Shown here: piece by piece, positions 1 to 5,169 of the stretch
Layout: each line of letters begins with the position of its first letter
Position numbering within the stretch: position 1 is the first letter of the stretch
Source of the DNA: Pseudomonadota bacterium
GTDB taxonomy: Bacteria; Myxococcota; Bradymonadia; UBA4248
Assembly: GCA_017629415.1 (NCBI GenBank)
Contig: JAGBXG010000329.1
Coordinates: forward strand, 1-6,665
DNA: 6,665 nt
Reading direction: 5' to 3'
The notes under the pieces: model-generated
Database searches by the model: none
What the model saw: only the letters and a program-made list of their open reading frames with translations
What the model was told of the DNA's origin: nothing
Made by a program: the position numbers and the translations under genes

Positions 1-682
1 ATTTACCGCGAATGAGGTTGAGCTCATCGTTGATATCCTGATTGGATTGAGTGGGATGGCCTTCAATCCAGTCAATGAGGAGATGTTTTGCGCTGGCGAT
101 CCAGCCTTGCACATCGTCGATATAACCAGGCAATTTCATGTGTTCTGTATCCATGAGTGCGCGCATGTAAGCGATAGCGGGCGTGAGATACAGGTGGAGT
201 CCCTGGTTAAGTTGTTCGCGAATGGAACGTGCGGCAGGTTTTCCTTTTTCGTTTTTGACGAGATATTTGAGCAGAACGTTTTCGTTCTGTGCAGCCATTT
301 CGAGCAGCGGCGTGATTCCTTCGAGAGTATTTTTCCGGTCAGGATAGATGAGATTTCTCATGACCGCATGATAAATGCGTTTGGGTTGTGCAGGGGACAA
401 GTCGGCATGATCGAGCGTCACCTTTGAGACGATGAAATTCTGTTTCAGCGCCATTTGTTCGATGAGTTCGAGCATGTGTGATTTTCCGAGTCCGTAATCG
501 CCCAGAAAAGCGCGTCTTGCGCCGGCCTCCTGGCAAAGGTTCAAATCCTGGCGAACAATATCTATTTCAATATCACGTCCAACGGTTGTTTTTTCGAGGT
601 CTGTTTCGGGCACCACTCCGAGTCGCATGGCTTCAAGTGTCAACGCGGCATGATGTTTTTCGATGTCTTTGTTGGTGGACAT
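1..682 (-). CDS. DUF2791/BrxD-like P-loop ATPase B, N-terminal part (runs off left edge)
   Basis: Partial: 227 codons are visible from an ATG at 682-680 and the frame stays open to base 1, so the C-terminus lies outside. A Walker A loop GDYGLGKS sits at residues 61-68. It is preceded by an N-terminal segment (about 15-45) with the pattern EAMRLGVVPETDLEK...TVGRD and followed by a strand (FIVSKVTLDHADLSP, 83-97), the layout of the DUF2791 P-loop family that includes BREX BrxD. The Walker B motif and the rest of the ATPase core are not in view. ATPase A upstream has the same N-terminal arrangement, so the two are diverged paralogues and perhaps partners in one complex. The start is supported by GGA seven bases upstream and by the match to family N-termini. 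Known family context is phage defence (BREX/Pgl) and TerB-linked DNA-processing clusters; a role for this protein is inference. Nucleotide binding is near certain, the family assignment likely, the function unknown. Confidence 0.85.
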   Translation of the reverse strand, partial: MSTNKDIEKHHAALTLEAMRLGVVPETDLEKTTVGRDIEIDIVRQDLNLCQEAGARRAFLGDYGLGKSHMLELIEQMALKQNFIVSKVTLDHADLSPAQPKRIYHAVMRNLIYPDRKNTLEGITPLLEMAAQNENVLLKYLVKNEKGKPAARSIREQLNQGLHLYLTPAIAYMRALMDTEHMKLPGYIDDVQGWIASAKHLLIDWIEGHPTQSNQDINDELNLIRGK

Positions 683-684
683 GC

Positions 685-696
685 TTTTTTCCAAAT
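685..696 (-). promoter_or_regulatory. Ribosome binding site of ATPase B, within an ATTTGGAAAAA leader
   Basis: The minus strand reads ATTTGGAAAAAAGC just before the ATG at 682. GGA at 692-690 with seven bases of spacing is a weak Shine-Dalgarno site in an A-rich leader. The same ATTTGGAAAAA string precedes the start of the 281-residue unknown protein (3151-3141). Confidence 0.5.
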
Positions 697-703
697 CGCT
701 GGT

Positions 704-719
704 CAGACATTTAAGTCTG
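704..719. repeat. Inverted repeat CAGAC-N6-GTCTG upstream of ATPase B
   Basis: Perfect five-base arms (704-708 and 715-719) are separated by six bases, ending 22 bases before the ATPase B start. The spacing would suit a dimeric regulator or a small RNA hairpin, but no second copy of this motif is visible in the window, so a function is unproven. Confidence 0.4.
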
Positions 720-737
720 TTTTATTGGCATTGATGG

Positions 738-786
738 CGGGGGGAAGCATCCCCCCGCGCGGCTATTGCATGAGCAATACGCCGCT
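738..786 (-). repeat. Two-hairpin composite element between ATPases A and B
   Basis: Two strong stems lie side by side. On the minus strand the first (786-760) pairs GCGGC with GCCGC and TATTGC with GCAATA around loop TCAT, with one unpaired G between clamp and inner stem. The second (759-738) pairs GCGGGGGG with CCCCCCGC around loop ATGCTT. Neither stem is followed by a T-run on either strand, so this is not a standard intrinsic terminator. It could be a REP-like dispersed element, an RNA stabiliser, or a processing or attenuation point that sets the ratio of the two ATPases. The element at 5040-5090 has the same architecture. Confidence 0.6.
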
Positions 787-827
787 CCCCCCTCGTCCCA
801 AGCTTAGGCTATGGTGACTTCAATTTT

Positions 828-2144
828 TTAGAAATCGTCGAAATCGTCTTCGGTTTCCCCGGCTTCTGTCAGGGCCTGTTGTCCTGTCCAGATGAGGTCT
901 CTGGCCATATCATCGGTCAATTCAGATTCACCGTCTGCGAGCTGTGCATAGAGGAAATCGACCCAAGTTTTGACAAAAAGTCTGCGGTGATTGACTTCGA
1001 AGACGGCTTCTGCGCAAGCTTTGGCCAAGGCAGCCGCATTTTGTGTTTGTATCAGCATATTGAAGCTGACATCGCGTGCATCTTCGAAGACGGAGATGAG
1101 TTTGACGCCGAGCTGTGTGAGGAGGTCTTCAGGCGCGAGATCGAGTTTTTCGAGGTCGATGAGGACGGCTTGCGGGCTTCTTGCACTGAGGGGCACAGGA
1201 GATTTAAGTCTCTGATAGAGAGCGGGGTAATCGGGCACGACAGTGCGCATAAATTCGGGCGGTACAGCGTACATAAACAGTGTATGCGGGAGCTGATGCC
1301 GTCCGCAGAGGTCAACGACTTGACGCAGATTATCGCCGATAATGTGAGATCTTTTAGCACTTACTGAGAGGTTTCTATCGACCTCATCGAAGAGGAGGAC
1401 GGTGCCTGGCAATCCTAAAGCCACGATCATTTGCAGCAAGCTTCTCATCATGGTGAAGCCATTTGCTTTTGTGATTTGTTCGTAGACGCCGTATTCTTTC
1501 AGTTCCGAAGCTGAGACGCTTTCTCCGAGGAGCCAAGCTTCGAGCAATTGTTCTTTTTCGTATTCATTTTTGAGGCAAGCCAGCGCGAGGTTGACGATAG
1601 CCTGACGGCATGAGTGACTTTCGCACCAAGCTCTGGAGAGTTTGCTCATGACCCAATGCGTAACTTCGGCGCGCGGATCGGCACTTTTTTCGGCGGCCTG
1701 ATCGAGTTTATTATCGATGACGCGTCGGACGATATTGCAGATACCGAGTTGCGGCGGTTCGAGGATGGATTCTGGCTCCATCATGAGGTGGCTGGCGACG
1801 TTTTGGTAGACTTTGAGGGCATCGTCATAGGGGCATTCTGCGGGTGAGAGTTCCACGAGTGAGGAGACGAACCCATATTTCCAGGCGAGTTCTCTGACGC
1901 AGTGAAGGAAGTGCGTTTTACCGCCGCCGAAATATCCCTGAACCAGTTTAAAGCTAGATCCGGTTTTAAGGAGTGTTTGAAAGTATTCGTGTTCGAGCAC
2001 ATTGAGGTAGCTTTCGTTACCGACATTGATACGGCTCAATCCGAATTCGGGCGGCTGTCCACCTTCACCCAATCGTTGAATGATATGTGCAGCTGTCAGT
2101 TTGTTCTCTTCATTTGTCATGTATTTTCTCTCGGTATTTTTCAT
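828..2144 (-). CDS. DUF2791/BrxD-like P-loop ATPase A
   Basis: Complete protein of 438 residues from the ATG at 2144. Visible motifs are a Walker A loop GYFGGGKT at 70-77 inside SFKLVQGYFGGGKTHFL, and a Walker B TVLLFDEVD at 248-256, whose Asp253 and Glu254 would bind magnesium and activate water. LEAWLLGE at 201-208 and NLRQVVDLC about 272-280 match the pattern I associate with DUF2791 (BREX BrxD-like) ATPases. Arg312 in QRLKSP is a possible finger residue (inference). The C-terminus is very acidic (ETEDDFDDF). No signal peptide or membrane segment, so presumably cytoplasmic. Start choice: ATG 2144 has AAGGA five bases upstream; ATG 2120 (430 residues) is a plausible alternative, and a TTG at 2174 is less likely. 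It lies between an unknown gene and paralogue ATPase B, all on one strand. DUF2791 proteins are found in BREX/Pgl defence loci and beside TerB-domain proteins and helicases. The ATPase call is firm; the exact system is not determined here. Confidence 0.88.
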   Translation of the reverse strand: MKNTERKYMTNEENKLTAAHIIQRLGEGGQPPEFGLSRINVGNESYLNVLEHEYFQTLLKTGSSFKLVQGYFGGGKTHFLHCVRELAWKYGFVSSLVELSPAECPYDDALKVYQNVASHLMMEPESILEPPQLGICNIVRRVIDNKLDQAAEKSADPRAEVTHWVMSKLSRAWCESHSCRQAIVNLALACLKNEYEKEQLLEAWLLGESVSASELKEYGVYEQITKANGFTMMRSLLQMIVALGLPGTVLLFDEVDRNLSVSAKRSHIIGDNLRQVVDLCGRHQLPHTLFMYAVPPEFMRTVVPDYPALYQRLKSPVPLSARSPQAVLIDLEKLDLAPEDLLTQLGVKLISVFEDARDVSFNMLIQTQNAAALAKACAEAVFEVNHRRLFVKTWVDFLYAQLADGESELTDDMARDLIWTGQQALTEAGETEDDFDDF

Positions 2145-2149
2145 GCCTT

Positions 2150-2154
2150 TCCTT
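2150..2154 (-). promoter_or_regulatory. Ribosome binding site deciding the ATPase A start
   Basis: AAGGA on the minus strand lies five bases before the ATG at 2144. It favours this start over the in-frame ATG at 2120, which has only a purine-rich GAGAGAAAA ahead of it, and over the TTG at 2174. Confidence 0.6.
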
Positions 2155-2161
2155 GAGCATC

Positions 2162-2185
2162 GATAATCCGCCAATCGGCATTATC
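2162..2185. promoter_or_regulatory. Imperfect palindrome just upstream of ATPase A (candidate operator or leader hairpin)
   Basis: On the minus strand GATAAT-g-CCG-attgg-CGG-ATTATC forms arms of nine pairs with one unpaired G. It ends 17 bases before the ATPase A start and next to its ribosome binding site, so it could be a repressor operator or a hairpin that limits translation. The core AATCCGCCAA..TCGGC recurs at 2268-2285. Confidence 0.45.
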
Positions 2186-2205
2186 TGTGCTTTCGGTTCA
2201 GCATG

Positions 2206-2222
2206 TTTCAATTCCTGTGAAA
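2206..2222. repeat. Inverted repeat TTTCA-N7-TGAAA
   Basis: Perfect five-base arms at 2206-2210 and 2218-2222 lie in the gap between the unknown gene and ATPase A. A short AT-rich inverted repeat is weak evidence alone; it is listed because three others lie within 125 bases. Confidence 0.3.
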
Positions 2223-2229
2223 TTCCCGG

Positions 2230-2245
2230 ATGTCTTTATTGACAT
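2230..2245. promoter_or_regulatory. Inverted repeat ATGTC-N6-GACAT, candidate operator
   Basis: Perfect arms at 2230-2234 and 2241-2245 separated by six bases, with the geometry of a site for a dimeric helix-turn-helix regulator. It sits about 85 bases upstream of the ATPase A start. No regulator gene is visible in the window, so binding is an inference from symmetry alone. Confidence 0.35.
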
Positions 2246-2261
2246 ACGCTGGAGCCTGGAT

Positions 2262-2286
2262 TTGAAAAATCCGCCAAATTTCGGCG
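2262..2286 (-). terminator. Weak intrinsic terminator-like hairpin after the unknown gene
   Basis: Immediately after the stop of the 281-residue gene the minus strand reads CGCC-GAAATTT-GGCG followed by GATTTTTC. The stem is only four strong pairs, extendable by G-T and A-T pairs, and the T-run has five bases, so termination would be partial at best. Readthrough into ATPase A is likely. Confidence 0.35.
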
Positions 2287-2293
2287 TTATATT

Positions 2294-3139
2294 CTACCCT
2301 TGTCTGAAGCAAATCGACAAATAATATTGTCCTTCGCTGACCCCCATGGGCACAAAAAGTACGTTTGCTTTATTTCTGGTGCTTCCGCCTGTTGCAGTTC
2401 CCATATCAAGTCTGAAATTTTTGTTTTGGAGCAAGCCGTCAGCTCTGAGTTTTTGCAGCTGATAAGCGAGGAGATATCTAGGCAATGTTGTATTTTTCTT
2501 TAATGCGGCAGGATTTGGCCACAGCCAAGTGAGTGGAGCGATGAGTTCGACGATATCGACGCGAGAGCCCATTTGTTGTCCATGTTTAAGCAAGACCATT
2601 TCATAGGCGAGTTTGCACACACTCCAGAAAGCCTGGGAATCGATTCTTGAGGCTCTGAAAGTCTCGAGGAGTGCTTTATGGGTATTGAGGATATCTTCGG
2701 GATCGAGTGAAGTTGTGGCTAAAGTTTCGTGTGCATAAGTCCATGTGGCTTTTGCCTGTTCAAATTGTACTTCCAAAGTGAGCGGATGGACATAGATGAC
2801 GAGCGGATTATCGGAGAGGATCCGCATATTTTCGGGTTTTTCGACACCTTGTTTGAGGCCAGCGAGCAGCATATGATGTGCATTTGCGCGAAGGGTTCGG
2901 AGTCGTTGATCGAGTGCGATCACCATTTCTTTTTGCTGTGCGCCGCATCCATATTGTGCGAGATCGGTGGTTTTGAGGATTTCGAGCGCATCGGCGACGT
3001 AATCCTGTCGATCCAGTGCTTTGGTGCTGTCTAATTTTTCGAGTGATTTGACGAGTGTCTTGCCACTTGTTAACACTTTGTTGACCGATTTTGCCGTTGT
3101 CTTAAGGACTAGCAGAAGCTCGGACTCTGATTCAAACAT
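2294..3139 (-). CDS. Unrecognised 281-residue cytoplasmic protein, first gene of the ATPase cluster
   Basis: I do not recognise this protein. Residues 1-100 look almost wholly helical, with many Lys, Leu and Ala (TTAKSVNKVLTSGKTLV; RLRTLRANAHHMLLAGLKQG). The middle (145-200) is also predicted helical, with FRASRIDSQAFWSVCKLAYE at 161-180 and TWLWPNP at 204-210. The C-terminal part (219-264) has a helix LPRYLLAYQLQKLRADG, then a Gly/Thr-rich turn and a strand ANVLFVP, which could be a winged-helix fold; that is inference from pattern. No signal peptide, membrane segment, metal-binding cysteines or enzyme motif is visible. It starts at ATG 3139 with a weak GGA five bases upstream, 31 bases after the gsk terminator T-run. 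It points the same way as ATPases A and B, about 150 bases upstream of A, so it may be an adaptor, DNA-binding subunit or regulator of that system. Real coding sequence is very likely; function unknown. Confidence 0.8.
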   Translation of the reverse strand: MFESESELLLVLKTTAKSVNKVLTSGKTLVKSLEKLDSTKALDRQDYVADALEILKTTDLAQYGCGAQQKEMVIALDQRLRTLRANAHHMLLAGLKQGVEKPENMRILSDNPLVIYVHPLTLEVQFEQAKATWTYAHETLATTSLDPEDILNTHKALLETFRASRIDSQAFWSVCKLAYEMVLLKHGQQMGSRVDIVELIAPLTWLWPNPAALKKNTTLPRYLLAYQLQKLRADGLLQNKNFRLDMGTATGGSTRNKANVLFVPMGVSEGQYYLSICFRQG

Positions 3140-3140
3140 G

Positions 3141-3151
3141 TTTTTCCAAAT
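3141..3151 (-). promoter_or_regulatory. Ribosome binding site of the unknown gene, ATTTGGAAAAA leader
   Basis: The minus strand reads ATTTGGAAAAA, one C, then the ATG at 3139. GGA with five bases of spacing is a weak ribosome binding site. The same eleven bases stand ahead of ATPase B (696-686), a small hint that these genes evolved or are translated together. Confidence 0.45.
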
Positions 3152-3169
3152 GTGCGGTGGGGTTCATCG

Positions 3170-3218
3170 TAAAAACAGATAAAACCGGCATCTAAACAAC
3201 CCGAATTTAGAGCCGGTT
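3170..3218 (-). terminator. Rho-independent terminator of gsk
   Basis: Six bases after the gsk stop the minus strand forms AACCGGC-TCTAAA, a nine-base loop, then TTTAGA-(T)-GCCGGTT: thirteen pairs with one bulge. It is followed by TTATCTGTTTTT. This is a convincing intrinsic terminator. It separates gsk from the unknown gene only 31 bases further on, leaving little room for a new promoter outside the gsk coding or terminator region. Confidence 0.8.
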
Positions 3219-3223
3219 AAACA

Positions 3224-4507
3224 TTATTCATCGTTATCACTATCATTCCCGATGGGGGCTTCCAGTCTTGGGGAATTATTTCGCAAGACTTCGTATGCGA
3301 CACGATTGCTGTATTGAGCGTTGCGCGATAATGACGAGTAGGTCAAGAATTCGATGCCCATAGAATGTTTTTTGGAATCCGGGACATTGGCAGCATGATA
3401 TCTGGTGGCTGCCACATCGTGCAGGATTGCGGCCAATGCGGCGTCACCTGCTCCGCTTGTATTGCATAGTTTTTGCGGTCCACCGAGATATGGATGAATG
3501 TGTGTATAAACGCGCACAGGGTTTTCGCAATGCTGGAGCATCACGAGTCTGCTGTATTCATATTGATTATAGTTTTCGATTGTCCCGCTGTGAAGTCCGT
3601 CTCGGGTCGCACGTTTGACCGAATCATCGGTATAACCGCACATGGTGAGTCCACGAGCGCCTTCGGTAATGAGGACAGCATCGACATAATCTAGCAAGGC
3701 ATTACCAGCGAGCAACGGATCATCATATCCGGTCAAAGCTTCGGCTTCTCTGGCGTTCATAGCCGCGATATTGACATATTTTTTGAGCAAATCGCGGACT
3801 TCATCGCGCATGCGTCTGACGAGAGCACTTGTTCCCATACCAAAAGCGACGGGAATGCCGTTTTCATGGGCGATTTCCATCATGCGGATAGCTGCTTTTG
3901 CAATGGGACGATCTGGATTCGCCAGACAATAAATACTCGTCACGACGACGCTTGCCCGTTTGACGACAGCTTCATCAATATCATCGGGCCCGTAATTTCC
4001 GCTGATGCCCGGTGCGACAGCAAAAGAGCGTTCGCCATCGGGAGTAAAGCAAGTGACAGCGATACCGACTTCGCCGGCAATTGGCACCAAATGGTCTAAG
4101 TTTACAGCTTTCGGCGTTTGTGCGACATAAGCAAAAGCTGGCGAACCCGGACGAATCATGTCGGGAATTGCCCCCAACAGAATTGCCGGTTCACCTGACA
4201 GATGCGTATAATTACATAATGTATTTGCAGTAGTACCGCCTGCAGCAAACCTGACTTCAAGTCCCAATTCTGAGACGCGCGAAAGCAGACGCGCAATTTC
4301 ATCTGCTGAAAACCAAACACTTTCACCTGCTATCAAACCGAGTTCAGGCAAAAGCGACTGAGGACAACCATGTATTTCGAGGTCAACAATGACTTCATCA
4401 AGACCAAGCAAATACCAAGGTTTAGTTGTCGTATTTTCCTCCAGAGAGGATTTTTTTTCCGTCACAGGAAAATAATATTTCGCCTTACGGATTCCTGGAA
4501 AACGCAT
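3224..4507 (-). CDS. gsk: Inosine-guanosine kinase
   Basis: Cytoplasmic purine-salvage enzyme that phosphorylates inosine and guanosine with ATP to IMP and GMP (EC 2.7.1.73). The 427 residues match the length of Escherichia coli Gsk (434) and align from the first residue: MRFPGIRKAKYYFPV here against MKFPGKRKSKHYFPV there. PfkB/ribokinase-family motifs are intact: the substrate-side glycine pair in AAGGTTANT (88-96), the MNAREAEALTG segment (250-260), and the phosphate-binding loop with catalytic base NTSGAGD (349-355, base Asp355). Gsk-specific stretches are also present: NQYEYSR (314-320), HPYLGGPQK (338-346), FLTYSSL (387-393) and NNSPRL (410-415). The start has a strong AGGAG six bases upstream. 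The gene ends at its own terminator, so it probably belongs functionally to core metabolism and not to the ATPase cluster downstream. The tail (NDSDNDE) is acidic and variable. Nothing looks broken. Confidence 0.95.
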   Translation of the reverse strand: MRFPGIRKAKYYFPVTEKKSSLEENTTTKPWYLLGLDEVIVDLEIHGCPQSLLPELGLIAGESVWFSADEIARLLSRVSELGLEVRFAAGGTTANTLCNYTHLSGEPAILLGAIPDMIRPGSPAFAYVAQTPKAVNLDHLVPIAGEVGIAVTCFTPDGERSFAVAPGISGNYGPDDIDEAVVKRASVVVTSIYCLANPDRPIAKAAIRMMEIAHENGIPVAFGMGTSALVRRMRDEVRDLLKKYVNIAAMNAREAEALTGYDDPLLAGNALLDYVDAVLITEGARGLTMCGYTDDSVKRATRDGLHSGTIENYNQYEYSRLVMLQHCENPVRVYTHIHPYLGGPQKLCNTSGAGDAALAAILHDVAATRYHAANVPDSKKHSMGIEFLTYSSLSRNAQYSNRVAYEVLRNNSPRLEAPIGNDSDNDE

Positions 4508-4513
4508 ATTCCA

Positions 4514-4518
4514 CTCCT
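4514..4518 (-). promoter_or_regulatory. Ribosome binding site of gsk
   Basis: AGGAG on the minus strand with six bases (TGGAAT) before the ATG at 4507; near-consensus, and it fixes the start together with the N-terminal match to known Gsk proteins. Confidence 0.75.
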
Positions 4519-4538
4519 GTTGTGGCCCCCCTTCATCA

Positions 4539-4558
4539 CACTCTGCCCACGCAGAGTG
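4539..4558 (-). promoter_or_regulatory. Hairpin in the presumed gsk leader
   Basis: CACTCTGC and GCAGAGTG form a perfect eight-pair stem around a four-base loop, ending 31 bases upstream of the gsk start. No T-run follows on the minus strand (ATGAAGG...), so it is not a terminator. It could affect leader stability or be an operator. No convincing -10/-35 pair was found between here and 4720. Confidence 0.4.
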
Positions 4559-4650
4559 CGCGCGTATCTAGCGCAAACTATCGCGTAGTTTCAAGTGGAT
4601 ATAACACCTACATGCAAATTATCCGTTAAAATCAAAGCTTCATGCCTCAT

Positions 4651-4706
4651 CAGCAAAGTTCTTTTGCGGCTCCGCCCCAAACTCGCCAAGGGGCTGAGCC
4701 CCTTGG
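4651..4706. repeat. GC-rich intergenic hairpin block
   Basis: Three stems follow one another: GCAAA..TTTGC, then GCGG-CT-CCGC, then a strong one, CCAAGGGGC-TGA-GCCCCTTGG (4686-4706), with nine perfect pairs. The spacing and the trailing GGAACCC resemble intergenic repeats seen in many bacterial genomes. It lacks a T-run on either strand, so it is probably a dispersed repeat and not a terminator. Confidence 0.5.
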
Positions 4707-4979
4707 AACCCACAATGGATTAACGTTTTCATAAGTTAGCCGGATACTGGTTACTAACGTTTAGGGGCAAAACAGGCTCCTGTATCCCCATTCCGCTTTT
4801 CTGCGGCACCTCGTTTATCAGTGATTTGCAACTTTGCATCTTGTTTGGCCTCTGATGCTTATCACCACAAGTATTTTCCTTAAAAAACACACCATTTTAA
4901 GCTATGAGATCCAAGTTTGGAGTCGCTTTAAGCAGACTCATTTGGGAACAATGGAATCATGCAGGTTTGAGGTCATTGC

Positions 4980-4992
4980 GTGGCGTAGCCAC
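4980..4992. repeat. Small hairpin GTGGC-GTA-GCCAC
   Basis: A perfect five-pair stem with a three-base loop sits ten bases before the 37-base tandem repeat and may be part of the same repeat cluster. Confidence 0.35.
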
Positions 4993-5002
4993 CCAGCAAG
5001 AA

Positions 5003-5090
5003 TAGGCGCGTATTTGCAAAGCAAATATCGCCGAAGGGGTAGGCGCGTATTTGCACAGCAAATAGCGCCGAAGGGGGCTTGCCCCCCCCT
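5003..5090 (+). repeat. 37-base tandem repeat (two copies) plus G-run/C-run hairpin
   Basis: Two adjacent 37-base units, 5003-5039 and 5040-5076, differ at only two positions. Each is a hairpin: TATTTGC pairs with GCAAATA around a three-base loop, clamped by GGCG(C)/(G)CGCC with an unpaired G on the 5' side. The second unit has the more complete clamp (GGCGC/GCGCC). It runs directly into GGGGGC-TT-GCCCCC (5072-5085 or a few bases beyond). Unit plus G/C stem has the same order and bulge as the element at 786-738 on the minus strand. There is no T-run after the last stem, only CTCAAATAAAAA. Confidence 0.7.
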
Positions 5091-5169
5091 CAAATAAAAA
5101 CCTCATGATCAGCGATTCGATCCAACGCTCATTTTCATTGAGAATTTCTTCATTACATTTGGTAAACGA

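Larger units (their letters stand above)
4508..5169. other. Gene-free divergent intergenic region between gsk and the GldG-like gene
   Basis: No convincing coding sequence lies in these 662 bases. Frames open here run through repeats and lack family-like residues. The region must hold the promoters of gsk (leftward) and of the GldG-like gene (rightward), but no pair of good sigma-70 hexamers at normal spacing could be picked out. It holds the gsk leader hairpin (4539-4558), a GC-rich hairpin block (4651-4706), short weak hairpins, and the 37-base tandem repeat with a G-run/C-run stem (5003-5090). The stretch 4710-4975 is unremarkable AT-richer sequence with only weak inverted repeats, such as GTTAG..CTAAC near 4735-4758 and CTTAAAA..TTTTAAG near 4880-4902. 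Confidence 0.7.

Noticed and set aside
738..759. G-run/C-run hairpin as terminator of ATPase A
   Set aside because: No T-run follows on the minus strand (CATCAATGCC), so it does not meet the intrinsic terminator pattern.
879..1367. Long plus-strand frame opposite ATPase A
   Set aside because: It is antisense to a gene with clear Walker A and B motifs; its acidic, phenylalanine-rich composition is typical of an antisense shadow.
2145..2174. Ten-residue N-terminal extension of ATPase A from a TTG at 2174
   Set aside because: TTG is a rare start, the extension would run through the palindrome at 2162-2185, and ATG 2144 has a proper AAGGA site.
2180..2211. Possible minus-strand promoter TTGAAA / GATAAT ahead of ATPase A
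   Set aside because: The hexamers are 20 bases apart, beyond the normal 16-18 spacing, and GATAAT is part of the palindrome arm.
2200..2225. GTTTCAATTCC-like string resembling the start of some CRISPR repeats
   Set aside because: Only one copy is present, with no spacing periodicity and no cas genes nearby.
4686..4706. Strong CCAAGGGGC/GCCCCTTGG stem as a terminator
   Set aside because: No T-run follows on either strand and no gene ends beside it.
4834..5097. Open frame of 87 codons on the plus strand
   Set aside because: It reads straight through the 37-base tandem repeat and the G/C hairpin, has no ribosome binding site or family-like sequence, and lies in the intergenic region.
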